NCBI GenBank assembly: GCA_046583095.1
Contig: JAYGDB010000008.1
Location: 65,242-129,241, forward strand
Source: JAJDAN01 sp046583095
GTDB taxonomy: Bacteria > Myxococcota_A > UBA9160 > UBA4427
Direction: 5' to 3'
DNA: 64,000 nucleotides
Both the position numbers and the translations under genes were made by a program. The notes under the pieces are model-generated. The model saw nothing but the letters and a program-made list of their open reading frames with translations. It had not been told where the DNA came from and did not search any database. Of this stretch, positions 50,855-58,170 are shown one piece after another; the stretch's first letter is position 1, and each line of letters opens with the position of its first letter.

Positions 50855-51406
50855 GCGTCTTCGTGTAATCGGCTCGCGGGGCGCCCGAACCAAGGCCAAA
50901 TACGGCAGGGGCAACGCAGCCGCGCGCTGGGCGACCTTCGAGCGAAATCGCGGGGCGAGGGCACGGTTCATCGAGGCGCGGGCGTTCGCGACGCCGACGC
51001 GGCTCGCCTGCCGAACTTTCTGGCGGGCCGTGCTTCTTCTGCTCTTGGCCAAGCTGGCTGCCTTCCTGCGGGCGCTGGAGGGAGCGGCGGCAGACAGGAT
51101 ACGGGTTTCTCGCGTTCCAGCGGGAACCCGGCCCCCAAGCGAACCGCCTCACTCCTAGGGTCCCGTCGGGGCGGGCGGGTTCCACGCGCAGGGACAATCG
51201 TTCCCAATCCCCGGAGGGACCGGGGAGGCTCCCCGCCGTGAGCACGCAGGAGTGCCGACGAGACCGTGGATTTGCAGGGGTTTCGCTCTTTGCTCACAAG
51301 GCCGACCCGGTCCTGGCCGATACACATGGCAGCCCGGACCCACGCGCGCGACTCAGATGGAGTGCAGTGCGCAACCGGTTCGGACCGCACTCGAGGCTCG
51401 GAGCCC
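50855..51406. other. 552-base region between divergent genes
   Basis: I see no gene I would defend on either strand. The minus strand could add an Arg/Ala-rich N-terminal extension to the EEP nuclease (from a TTG at 51052 behind GGAAGG). The plus strand carries a cluster of overlapping inverted repeats at 51191-51297 that looks like a structured leader for the aminotransferase. Open frames on the plus strand here have composition typical of GC-rich antisense. Confidence 0.5.
51191..51297 (+). promoter_or_regulatory. Candidate structured 5' leader of the aminotransferase-astA unit
   Basis: Four helices can form in about 107 bases. GGGAC pairs with GTTCCC (51191-51205, one bulge), and CCCCGG pairs with CCGGGG (51209-51225). 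GGGGAG-G-CTCCCC (51222-51234) competes with the second for the same GGGG. GTGAGCA (51238-51244) pairs with TGCTCAC (51291-51297), closing a 46-base loop. The element ends 110 bases before the ATG. Mutually exclusive stems are typical of attenuators and riboswitches. Confidence 0.35.
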
Positions 51407-52786
51407 ATGACCAGGAAGAAGTCCTCGTCCCTCAAGCCCGTCATCGAATCCGACAAGGTCCGCGAAGCTGCACGGGCCCTGATCACAGCCGTGCGGGAGG
51501 AGCTCGACAACCGAGCTCTGACTCCCGATGCCTACGCGAAAGCGATCCGAGACATCACCCGCCTGCGCGGGCGCCCTCTGGTCTACCCGATGATCTCGGG
51601 CAGCCGCGGCAAGGGAGCGCGCGTCTTTCTCGCGGACGGCACTCGCAAGCTCGACTTCATCTCCGGAATCGGGCAGTACGGCTTCGGCCACAGCGACGAC
51701 GATCTGCTCGAAACCGCGGTCGCAGCCGCTGCGACGGATGTCGCCTTCCAGGGCCACCTGCTCCCGGGCCCGGAGTACCTCGGTCTCACGCGGGGCCTGC
51801 TCCAGCATGCGGGCGTGAACCTCAAGCACGCCTGGCTCTCACTGTCGGGCTCCATGGCGAACGAGAACGCCCTCAAGATCATCTTCCAGAAGCACGCGCC
51901 AGCGGATCGGATCGTCGTGTTCGAGAACTGCTTCCACGGTCGCACCCTCGCGACAGCCGAGATGAGCGATCGGCCCGCCTTTCGCGAAGGTCTTCCGCTG
52001 CGGGGAAACGTTCTGCAGGTTCCGTTCTACGACCCCGAGCGAGAGGATTCCATCGAGCACAGCGTGCTCGCACTCGAACAGCACTTGCAGCGCTACCCGG
52101 GCCAGATCGCCGGCATGTGCTTCGAGATCGTGCAGGGCGAGGGCGGCTTCAAGACCGCACCGCGGGAGTTCTTCACGGCGCTGATGGAACACTGCCGCGA
52201 CAATGGCATGGCCGTGTGGGTCGACGAGGTGCAGACCTTTGCGCGCACCGGCGAGCTGTATGCATTCCGCACGCTCGACCTCGAGAGCTGGGTGGACGTC
52301 GCGACGGTCGGCAAGATCCTGCAGGGGAGCGCCGTTCTCTGCACCAAGGCCTACAACCCCAAAGCGGGCCTCATCGCAGGCACCTACGCGGGCAGCGCTG
52401 TCGGCATGGCTGTCGGGGCACGCATCATCGAACGACTCGAAGAGCAGGGCTACCTGGGCCTCGACGGCCGGACCGCCGTGCTCGGGCGGCGGATCGAACG
52501 GCGCTTCGAGTCCCTGAAGAAGCGCATGCCACGCGCGGTGGGGCAGCGCTCGGGCATCGGCGCCATGCAGGCCTTCGTGCCGTTCGACGGCTCCCCGGAG
52601 ATCGCGAAGACCGTCCTGCTCGCCGCATTCGAGGAAGGCCTGATCCTGATGAGCGCCGGCTCGGACCCGACGAAGATCCGCATGCTGCCGCCCTTGAACA
52701 CGACCGACGAAGAGCTCGAGGCCTGCTTTACGATTCTCGAGAAAGCCATGCGCCGCGTCGCGGAGAAGTGCGAGCTGCCGTGTTGA
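51407..52786 (+). CDS. Class III pyridoxal-phosphate aminotransferase (AstC/ArgD-like)
   Basis: A 459-residue aminotransferase of the ornithine/acetylornithine/GABA group. The cofactor site has SGSMANENALKIIF (phosphate binding), NCFHGRTLATAEMS, the Asp in WVDEVQTF and the Schiff-base lysine in TVGKILQGSAVLC. The length is slightly above the usual 400-430 because of an N-terminal helical extension. The ATG at 51407 is chosen. The gene overlaps an AstA-like arginine succinyltransferase downstream, so succinylornithine transamination in arginine breakdown is the best guess; lysine or GABA substrates remain possible. Confidence 0.85.
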   Translation: MTRKKSSSLKPVIESDKVREAARALITAVREELDNRALTPDAYAKAIRDITRLRGRPLVYPMISGSRGKGARVFLADGTRKLDFISGIGQYGFGHSDDDLLETAVAAAATDVAFQGHLLPGPEYLGLTRGLLQHAGVNLKHAWLSLSGSMANENALKIIFQKHAPADRIVVFENCFHGRTLATAEMSDRPAFREGLPLRGNVLQVPFYDPEREDSIEHSVLALEQHLQRYPGQIAGMCFEIVQGEGGFKTAPREFFTALMEHCRDNGMAVWVDEVQTFARTGELYAFRTLDLESWVDVATVGKILQGSAVLCTKAYNPKAGLIAGTYAGSAVGMAVGARIIERLEEQGYLGLDGRTAVLGRRIERRFESLKKRMPRAVGQRSGIGAMQAFVPFDGSPEIAKTVLLAAFEEGLILMSAGSDPTKIRMLPPLNTTDEELEACFTILEKAMRRVAEKCELPC

Positions 52787-53802
52787 TCCTGCGCCCCACC
52801 CGCAAGCGAGATCTCGACGATCTGGTGGCCCTGGCCGGACAGCTCGACTCGATGAATCTGCCGAGCGATCGGGACTTCCTCGAATCGCGCATCGAGATGT
52901 CACTTCGCAGCTTCGCGGGTGGAACCCGGCAGCAGGGCATCTACGTCTTCGTACTCGAGGACTCCGAGAACGGCCGCTGCGTGGGCACCTCGGCGATCCT
53001 CGCCAAGCATGGCGTTCCGGGAAACCCCTATTACTGGCTCGAGCTCTCGACCGAAGAGCGGCGCAGCGACCAACTCCGCAAGCACTTCGCGCACACGAAG
53101 CTCCGCCTTCGCTCCACCGAGGACGGACCCACCGAGATCGGCGGCCTGATCCTCGAGCCGGAGTACCGCCGTCACCCCGAGAAGTGCGGCAAGGCGCTCT
53201 CGGTTGTGCGCTTCGCCTACATGTCGATCCACCCCGACCGCTTCCAGCGCCAAGTGATCGCCGAGATGCTCTCGCCCTTCGAGGCATCGGGCGAAAACCT
53301 GCTGTGGGAGGCCTTCGGCGCGCATTTCACCGGCATGCCGTTCCGCGAGGCGGATCATCTGTCCGCGCGCAACAAGCAGTTCATCGCCGATCTCTTCCCG
53401 CGGGACCCGGTCTACGCAACGCTCTTTCCGAAGCGCGTGCAGGCGGCGATCGGTCAGACGAACGACACCGCGAAGGCCGCCGTCCGGATCCTCGAGAAGG
53501 TGGGCTTCCGCAATCTCAATCACGTCGACCCGTTCGACGGGGGTCCCTACTACGGAGCTGCGCGGGACGCGATCTCGTCTGTCTCCGCGCGGCGGGAACT
53601 CGTGCTTCCAAGCAACGAGCCGGAAGAGAGCATCCGCCTCAGCGACGCATCGCTGGTGCTCGTCTCGGCCGAAGGGCCGAAGGGCTTCCGGGCCACGGTG
53701 CTGGGACTGGACGAGGACGGCGCGCCGCGGGTTTCCAAGACCTATCGAGAAGCGCTCGGCGTCACGGCCGGCGATCGCGTCCACCTGACGCCGCTACCGT
53801 GA
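52780..53802 (+). CDS. astA: Arginine N-succinyltransferase family protein
   Basis: A 340-residue GNAT-fold acyltransferase of the AstA family, which transfers succinyl from succinyl-CoA to arginine in the AST degradation pathway. Matches to the family run along the length: LILRPTRKRDLDDLVALAG, GIYVFVLEDSENG, the CoA-side LILEPEYRRHPEKCGKALS and VIAEMLSPFEASGENLLWEA. The late markers are FREADHL and VDPFDGGPYY. GTG 52780 overlaps the aminotransferase stop by seven bases, so they are coupled. astB, astD and astE are not seen, so the pathway here is incomplete or dispersed. Confidence 0.88.
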   Translation: MLILRPTRKRDLDDLVALAGQLDSMNLPSDRDFLESRIEMSLRSFAGGTRQQGIYVFVLEDSENGRCVGTSAILAKHGVPGNPYYWLELSTEERRSDQLRKHFAHTKLRLRSTEDGPTEIGGLILEPEYRRHPEKCGKALSVVRFAYMSIHPDRFQRQVIAEMLSPFEASGENLLWEAFGAHFTGMPFREADHLSARNKQFIADLFPRDPVYATLFPKRVQAAIGQTNDTAKAAVRILEKVGFRNLNHVDPFDGGPYYGAARDAISSVSARRELVLPSNEPEESIRLSDASLVLVSAEGPKGFRATVLGLDEDGAPRVSKTYREALGVTAGDRVHLTPLP

Positions 53803-53811
53803 GTGGACGAC

Positions 53812-54636
53812 TCAGGAGCGTGTCGCGTTGGAGTCACGGAGTGTGGCGCTAGCAACAGGGCGCCTGCGCATCAGTGCCGCCAGCCCGAGGCCGAACAACA
53901 AGCCGCTGGCCGGCTCCGGAACCGAGCCCACCACGAAGACACCGGAGCCCGTGGCCTGGTCCGAGTCGGTCAGGTCGAACGTGAATCGAATGCCGATCGA
54001 GCTCGCCACGCTCGGGCCCGGGAAGCTCGACAGCGGCATTCCGAAGCTCGCGCCTGGGCTCAGGTTGCCACTCGAGAAGGGATCCACGCTGACGTACGCC
54101 GAGTCGGTGTAGAGACTCATGAAATCCTCGCCGTCGATCAGCGACGTGTAGAAGGCCGTGCCCGGCCCCGAGGTGCTGACTGTCGCGCCGTCACCGTCCT
54201 GATCGGTGACACCTCCCTGCGCGGAGCCCCCCGTCATCGTGGACGGAGCTCCGATCGGGCCCGTCGGCAGCGAGAGGGTGAGGGTGAGGGTCTGCTTGCC
54301 GGGGAGAAGGCTCGTGATGCTGAAGTTGTGCGCGATGGATGGGTCTTCGTTGGAGCTGCCACTGAAGTCGCTGAACTGCCAGCGGCCGGTCGACGAGATG
54401 TGAGGCGGCAGGTCGCCGAGACCGAAGTTGAACAGCCCATCGGGACCGGGCGTCGGGATTTCGAGCTGACCCGTCTGCAGGAGTTCGATCCCCTGGTCAT
54501 CGACACTGGAGACGGATACGTCGATGCGAAGCGCCTGGAGGGGTGGCGCGAGAAGCGCCATCAGGCCGAATCCGAGAGCGGCGCGAAGAACCACACCGCT
54601 CCCACGGCGCCCGTGAATGAGGGGGGCAAGAGCCAT
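53812..54636 (-). CDS. PEP-CTERM sorted secreted protein
   Basis: A 274-residue exported protein. A signal peptide with a basic start (HGRRGSG) and hydrophobic core ends near LQALR. The mature part is Ser/Thr/Gly-rich beta sequence. The C-terminus has the three-part PEP-CTERM sorting signal: VPEP, a hydrophobic helix (GLLFGLGLAALM) and an Arg cluster, which an exosortase recognises in strains that make extracellular polysaccharide. The ATG at 54636 follows GGAG. No exosortase is in the window. The function of the mature part is unknown. Confidence 0.85.
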   Translation of the reverse strand: MALAPLIHGRRGSGVVLRAALGFGLMALLAPPLQALRIDVSVSSVDDQGIELLQTGQLEIPTPGPDGLFNFGLGDLPPHISSTGRWQFSDFSGSSNEDPSIAHNFSITSLLPGKQTLTLTLSLPTGPIGAPSTMTGGSAQGGVTDQDGDGATVSTSGPGTAFYTSLIDGEDFMSLYTDSAYVSVDPFSSGNLSPGASFGMPLSSFPGPSVASSIGIRFTFDLTDSDQATGSGVFVVGSVPEPASGLLFGLGLAALMRRRPVASATLRDSNATRS

Positions 54637-54953
54637 ACGAACTCCAGGTATCCAAACCCGCCATCCGTGGGTGAATGTCCTGCTGCAACAGCTGCGGACG
54701 GCGACCCTAACGGACGAAGATGAAGCCAATCTCAACGCGACGATCCGAGTCTTCCGGGGTGCGCGGAAAGCGAATTCGCCGATCCGGCCAGGTGGGATCG
54801 CGCTCTTCAGCGAGCCCTAAAGGAACTGGTCTGAGCTTCCGATCAGTAGAAAGACCACGGGAAACGGGTCGATCGCCCTATCCGGCGGACGACCTCGATC
54901 CCGGAGAGGGGAAGGCCTGCAGCAGATCGCAGGCCTACCGGGGAGAGCAGGAG
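54637..54953. other. 317-base divergent intergenic region
   Basis: It separates the PEP-CTERM gene (minus) from the Asp-to-Glu response regulator gene (plus). Short frames run through it without homology. The one clear structure is a perfect 8-bp inverted repeat at 54913-54936 just before the Shine-Dalgarno of the regulator gene. I see no sigma-70 or sigma-54 promoter that I would defend. Confidence 0.5.
54913..54936 (+). promoter_or_regulatory. Perfect 8-bp inverted repeat before a response-regulator gene
   Basis: AGGCCTGC and GCAGGCCT flank eight bases, ending 17 bases before the ATG at 54954 and next to the GGGGAGAGCAGGAG ribosome-binding region. As DNA it could be an operator for the NarL-type product; as RNA it is a stable hairpin close to the Shine-Dalgarno. 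Confidence 0.45.
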
Positions 54954-55589
54954 ATGAATACTTCGATCCTGATCGTGGATTCGCAGCAGCTCGTCCGTGA
55001 GGGGCTGCGGGCGATCCTCGCGAGCAACAGCGACTTGGAGGTGATCGGAGACGTGGCGGATGGCCGCAGCGCCGTCACCCTCGCGAGCCAAGAACAACCG
55101 GACGTGGTCATCATCGAGGGCCAGCTGCCCCGACTGTCGGGCATCGAGGCAATCCGCCAGATCCGCGAAGAAAGCCCCCAGACAGCGTGCATAGTGCTCT
55201 GGTCGCTCCAGGGCTCCACACAGGTCCGCCAGGCGTTGCTCGCCGGGGCCGCCGGATTCGTCTCGAAGGATTCCTCGGCAGAAGATCTCGTCGAAGCGGT
55301 CCACACGGTTTGTCAGGGACGCTCGTACCTGGCGCCGACCGTCGCCGACCAGGTGGTGAACGCCCTCCGAGCCCCGAACGACGGCAAGAACGGCGAACTG
55401 ACCCGTCGACAACGCGAGGTGCTGCAGCTGATCGCAGAAGGTCTCTCCACCAAGGAGATCGCCCTGGAACTGGGCATCTCGATCAAGACTGCACAGACGC
55501 ATCGGGCGAAGCTGATGCTCCGTGTTGGTGTTCGAAAGGCCTCCGCACTGGTCCGCTATGCGATCCGAGAGGGAATCGTCTCGGCGTGA
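54954..55589 (+). CDS. NarL/FixJ-type regulator with phosphoacceptor Asp replaced by Glu
   Basis: A 211-residue protein with an N-terminal receiver domain (1-120) and a C-terminal LuxR helix-turn-helix (about 145-205; LTRRQREVLQLIAEGLSTKEIA). The receiver is atypical: the acidic pair is D9-S10 instead of D-D, and the phosphoacceptor position is Glu55 (VIIEGQLP) where Asp is universal; Lys105 is kept. Such domains are usually not phosphorylated, and Glu can mimic the active state. It is 118 bases upstream of a closely similar regulator with a normal site, so the two are probably duplicates that have diverged. Confidence 0.9.
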   Translation: MNTSILIVDSQQLVREGLRAILASNSDLEVIGDVADGRSAVTLASQEQPDVVIIEGQLPRLSGIEAIRQIREESPQTACIVLWSLQGSTQVRQALLAGAAGFVSKDSSAEDLVEAVHTVCQGRSYLAPTVADQVVNALRAPNDGKNGELTRRQREVLQLIAEGLSTKEIALELGISIKTAQTHRAKLMLRVGVRKASALVRYAIREGIVSA

Positions 55590-55636
55590 TCTGACTCGCC
55601 CCGCAAGTTTACTTGCTCTTTGGTCGTTAGTTCACA

Positions 55637-55653
55637 TAGGTAGACCTGCCTAC
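55637..55653 (+). promoter_or_regulatory. Inverted repeat upstream of the second NarL-type gene
   Basis: TAGG-N8-CCTA at 55637-55652, with an overlapping GTAG-N6-CTAC shifted by three bases (55640-55653), lies about 55-70 bases before the ATG at 55708 in a locally AT-rich gap. Inverted short repeats of this kind suit NarL-family dimers, so autoregulation or control by the neighbour regulator is possible. Confidence 0.3.
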
Positions 55654-55707
55654 GTCATTTCTCTACCCTCGACTCGTCGATCGTTTAGTCTGGGATAAGG
55701 GGCACGA

Positions 55708-56355
55708 ATGACGAGCATCCTCTTGGTTGACGATCACGAGCTGCTGCGTGAAGGGCTCGGGACGATGATCGATTCGAAGGACCAGCTAAACGTCGTCGGA
55801 CACGCCAACGACGGCCTCGAGGCCATCAACCTCGCGGAGAAGCTGCATCCCGACGTCACCGTGATGGACATCCGGCTCCCCCACCTGTCGGGCATCGACG
55901 CAACCAGCGAAATCGTCAAGCGAGACCCCGGCGCCAAGGTGATCATCCTCTCGGTTCACGAGAAGCAGAGCGTCGTCGAGAACTCGTTTCGCGCCGGAGC
56001 CATGGCCTACGTGGTGAAGAGCGCGGGCTCGAATGAGCTCTTCGAAGCCATCGACGCCGTCTGCCAGGGCAAGTCGTATCTCTCTCCTGCTGTCACCCAG
56101 GCCATGCTCGACTCGATCACGACCCACAAGCAGAAACCTGGAGACGGCTCCGCCTTCGCGTCGCTGACGAAGCGGGAGCGAGAGGTGCTCCAGCAAATCG
56201 CCGAGGGCCTAGGCAACAAGGAGATCGCCCAAGCCCTTCAGATCTCGCCCCGAACCGTCGAGAGCCACCGGGCGAGCCTGATGAAGAAACTCGGCGTCCA
56301 CAAGGCCTCGGGCTTGGTGCGAATCGCGATCCGCGAGGAGCTCGTCGCGCCCTGA
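55708..56355 (+). CDS. NarL/FixJ-type response regulator with intact receiver
   Basis: A 215-residue response regulator. The receiver has the full acidic set: D8-D9 (LLVDDHELLREG), the phosphoacceptor Asp54 (VMDIRLP) and the conserved Lys after AYVVK. The C-terminal LuxR helix-turn-helix reads LTKREREVLQQIAEGLGNKEIA with SPRTVESH in the recognition region. GGGG precedes the ATG. It resembles the upstream regulator closely, which has Glu at the phosphorylation site. The cognate kinase could be the sensorless kinase at 58171, but there is no direct evidence. Confidence 0.93.
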   Translation: MTSILLVDDHELLREGLGTMIDSKDQLNVVGHANDGLEAINLAEKLHPDVTVMDIRLPHLSGIDATSEIVKRDPGAKVIILSVHEKQSVVENSFRAGAMAYVVKSAGSNELFEAIDAVCQGKSYLSPAVTQAMLDSITTHKQKPGDGSAFASLTKREREVLQQIAEGLGNKEIAQALQISPRTVESHRASLMKKLGVHKASGLVRIAIREELVAP

Positions 56356-56390
56356 CCGACGCCTTCGGGTGAACGCCCGAGCCTTGTCGG
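56356..56390 (+). terminator. Two-step hairpin directly after the response-regulator stop
   Basis: CCGAC (56356-56360) pairs with GTCGG (56386-56390), and inside it TCGGG (56365-56369) pairs with CCCGA (56376-56380) around TGAACG, with GCCT-type internal loops on both sides. It begins at the base after the stop codon. There is no T-run, but TAGAAT follows at once. A terminator or mRNA-stabilising end is likely. Confidence 0.4.
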
Positions 56391-56509
56391 TAGAATCACC
56401 GAGCGACACTTGCACGAAGTGATCCAGGAAAATGCGCTCTTGACTCGATGCGATTCTTCGCTCGCCAAGCCGAAGAGTCGCTCATGCGAGTTCCCGAGGA
56501 GCGCAACTC

Positions 56510-57346
56510 ATGAACGACGTTCTTGCGCCGACCCACTCCGAAGTGCAGCTCGGCGACGCCGCACGGGCGATTCTCGAAGCCCGTGCAGAACCGCGCGTGG
56601 GAGTCGACTTTCCCGTTCAGGTTTTCAGCGGCGACTTCTCCGGTCCGCTTTCGGCCCGCGCCAGGGACATCAGTGTGGACGGCGTGTGCCTCGCCACCAC
56701 GTCGATGCTCAGCTTCAAGGCGATCCGGCGGCTACGCCTCGACCTCGCGAGCGGACCCCTGGAGCTGAACGCCGAGGGGCGCTGGCAGACCGACGCGACG
56801 AGCGATGACTCGACGCTCACGGGCGTGAAGTTCACGAATCCCGACAAGGGAGCGGTCTCCCAGCTCTGGAGCGTCGTGAACGACGCCCGCACGGAGCTGG
56901 GACTCTTCCTCTTCGAACGCTCGGATCTCAGTGATCTCTCTGCCGACGACGTAACGAGCCTCGCCGACTGCAGCCGCTATCGCCTGGTAGCGGCGCGCCG
57001 CCGGATCTACCAACAGGACGAGTGCCAGCCTGGCGACGACTCAATCTTCGTGGTCCTTCGCGGCGAGGCCAGCCTGAGGGTTCGGCTCGGAAAGCGTCGG
57101 GAGACAATTCTCGAGCGACTCACGCCGGGCAGCCTTTTCGGTGGGCTCCCCGCCGTTGCCGACCTGCCCAACCAGGAATCGGCCGTCGCAGACTCACAGG
57201 TGACGCTGCTGGAGATTTCGCGCACGTCGTGCACATACCTTCATTTCGCAAGGCCGCTACTCGCGCAACGTCTCGCGCGCATCATAACGCGCGCTCAGCT
57301 TCGTCGTTCGCACAGGTCGGTCGAACTCGCGTCTCTATCCGCCTGA
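56510..57346 (+). CDS. PilZ domain fused to a CAP-type cyclic-nucleotide-binding domain
   Basis: A 278-residue regulator without a DNA-binding domain. The N-terminal PilZ domain (about 20-125) has both c-di-GMP signatures: RxxxR at 25-29 (RAEPR) and DxSxxG at 53-58 (DISVDG). The C-terminal half (about 150-265) folds like the cNMP-binding domain (IYQQDECQPGDDSIFVVLRGEASLRV), but its phosphate-binding cassette is degenerate: FGGLPAV lacks the usual Glu and the Arg-Ser/Thr-Ala is ESA. It probably senses c-di-GMP and something other than cAMP. The Shine-Dalgarno is GAGGAG. It sits between response-regulator genes. Confidence 0.85.
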   Translation: MNDVLAPTHSEVQLGDAARAILEARAEPRVGVDFPVQVFSGDFSGPLSARARDISVDGVCLATTSMLSFKAIRRLRLDLASGPLELNAEGRWQTDATSDDSTLTGVKFTNPDKGAVSQLWSVVNDARTELGLFLFERSDLSDLSADDVTSLADCSRYRLVAARRRIYQQDECQPGDDSIFVVLRGEASLRVRLGKRRETILERLTPGSLFGGLPAVADLPNQESAVADSQVTLLEISRTSCTYLHFARPLLAQRLARIITRAQLRRSHRSVELASLSA

Positions 57347-57377
57347 GAAAACATTTCGACTACCCGTTCATGGTATA

Positions 57378-58010
57378 GTGCCACCGATGCTGATCGGCCC
57401 CCGAGAGTTGGGGCGTGTCCTGATCGTTGAAGACAACGTCCCTCTCCGAACGGCAATTGCCGCGCTGCTCCGAGACTCCGGTGCGGAGGTGCTCGAGGCA
57501 GGAACCGAGCGAGACGCGATCGCTCTGTTGAACCCGCCTCCCGATCTCATCATCTGCGATGTCTATCTCCCAGATGGGTCGGCGCTGAAGATCCTCGAGA
57601 CGGCGCTGCACCTGTCACCCGAGCCCGTGAAGATCGCGGTCAGTGGACACGCCTCGGCCGAGGAGGCGTTCCAACTCGCCAAGCTGGGAGTTCTCGCTTA
57701 CCTCGCGAAGCCCTTCAGCCTCGCAGAGTTGTCGGGAACGATCGAGCGCGTTCTGGAAGCACCGCCGGACATCGACACAATGCTGCGGGCGAGCGTCGGA
57801 CAGGTTCCCATGCGGGAGCTACAGCAACGGGTTCGCAAGGTGATGGTCGGCCAGGCGCTCGCGCTCACCCGGGGAAGCCGCAGTGGTGCGGCGCGCCTCC
57901 TCGATGTGTCACGTCAGGCGATCCAGCAGATCACCCGGGGCAACAGAGAGCGCGCGGCCGCCGCAAACAGCGCCGAGCGCCCTCGCGTCACGCGGTCGCG
58001 TTCCTCGTAG
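57378..58010 (+). CDS. Response regulator with receiver and Fis-type helix-turn-helix
   Basis: A 210-residue regulator resembling the ActR/RegA type. The receiver has E18-D19 and the phosphoacceptor Asp61 (IICDVYLPDGS), with the Lys in AYLAKPF. The C-terminus (about 150-190) is a Fis-like helix-turn-helix (SRSGAARLLDVSRQAIQQI). There is no AAA+ domain, so it is not itself a sigma-54 activator. The GTG at 57378 or the ATG at 57387 may start it. It is followed at once by the histidine kinase gene, its likely partner. Confidence 0.9.
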   Translation: MPPMLIGPRELGRVLIVEDNVPLRTAIAALLRDSGAEVLEAGTERDAIALLNPPPDLIICDVYLPDGSALKILETALHLSPEPVKIAVSGHASAEEAFQLAKLGVLAYLAKPFSLAELSGTIERVLEAPPDIDTMLRASVGQVPMRELQQRVRKVMVGQALALTRGSRSGAARLLDVSRQAIQQITRGNRERAAAANSAERPRVTRSRSS

Positions 58011-58170
58011 ATCTGATCGGCTGGGAGTCCGAGCCAGTCCGGCCAAGAGGCCCTCCGTCGAGCGCGCCCGGCGCACGCGGGCCAGCAGCCGCGATGCGGT
58101 CGTAGCAGGTAACATCCGGCCGCGACAGCAGCGGCAGTTCGTGCACAACCAACGGCTGGACGGAGATCCC

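Noticed and set aside
51238..52779. Extending astA upstream to 51238
   Set aside because: The extra frame is antisense-like, Arg/Pro-rich and overlaps the whole aminotransferase; AstA homology begins at 52780.
57883..58170. Extending the histidine kinase upstream over the REC-Fis gene
   Set aside because: The extension is in a different frame from a clear regulator and has no homology; the TTG at 58171 has a good Shine-Dalgarno.
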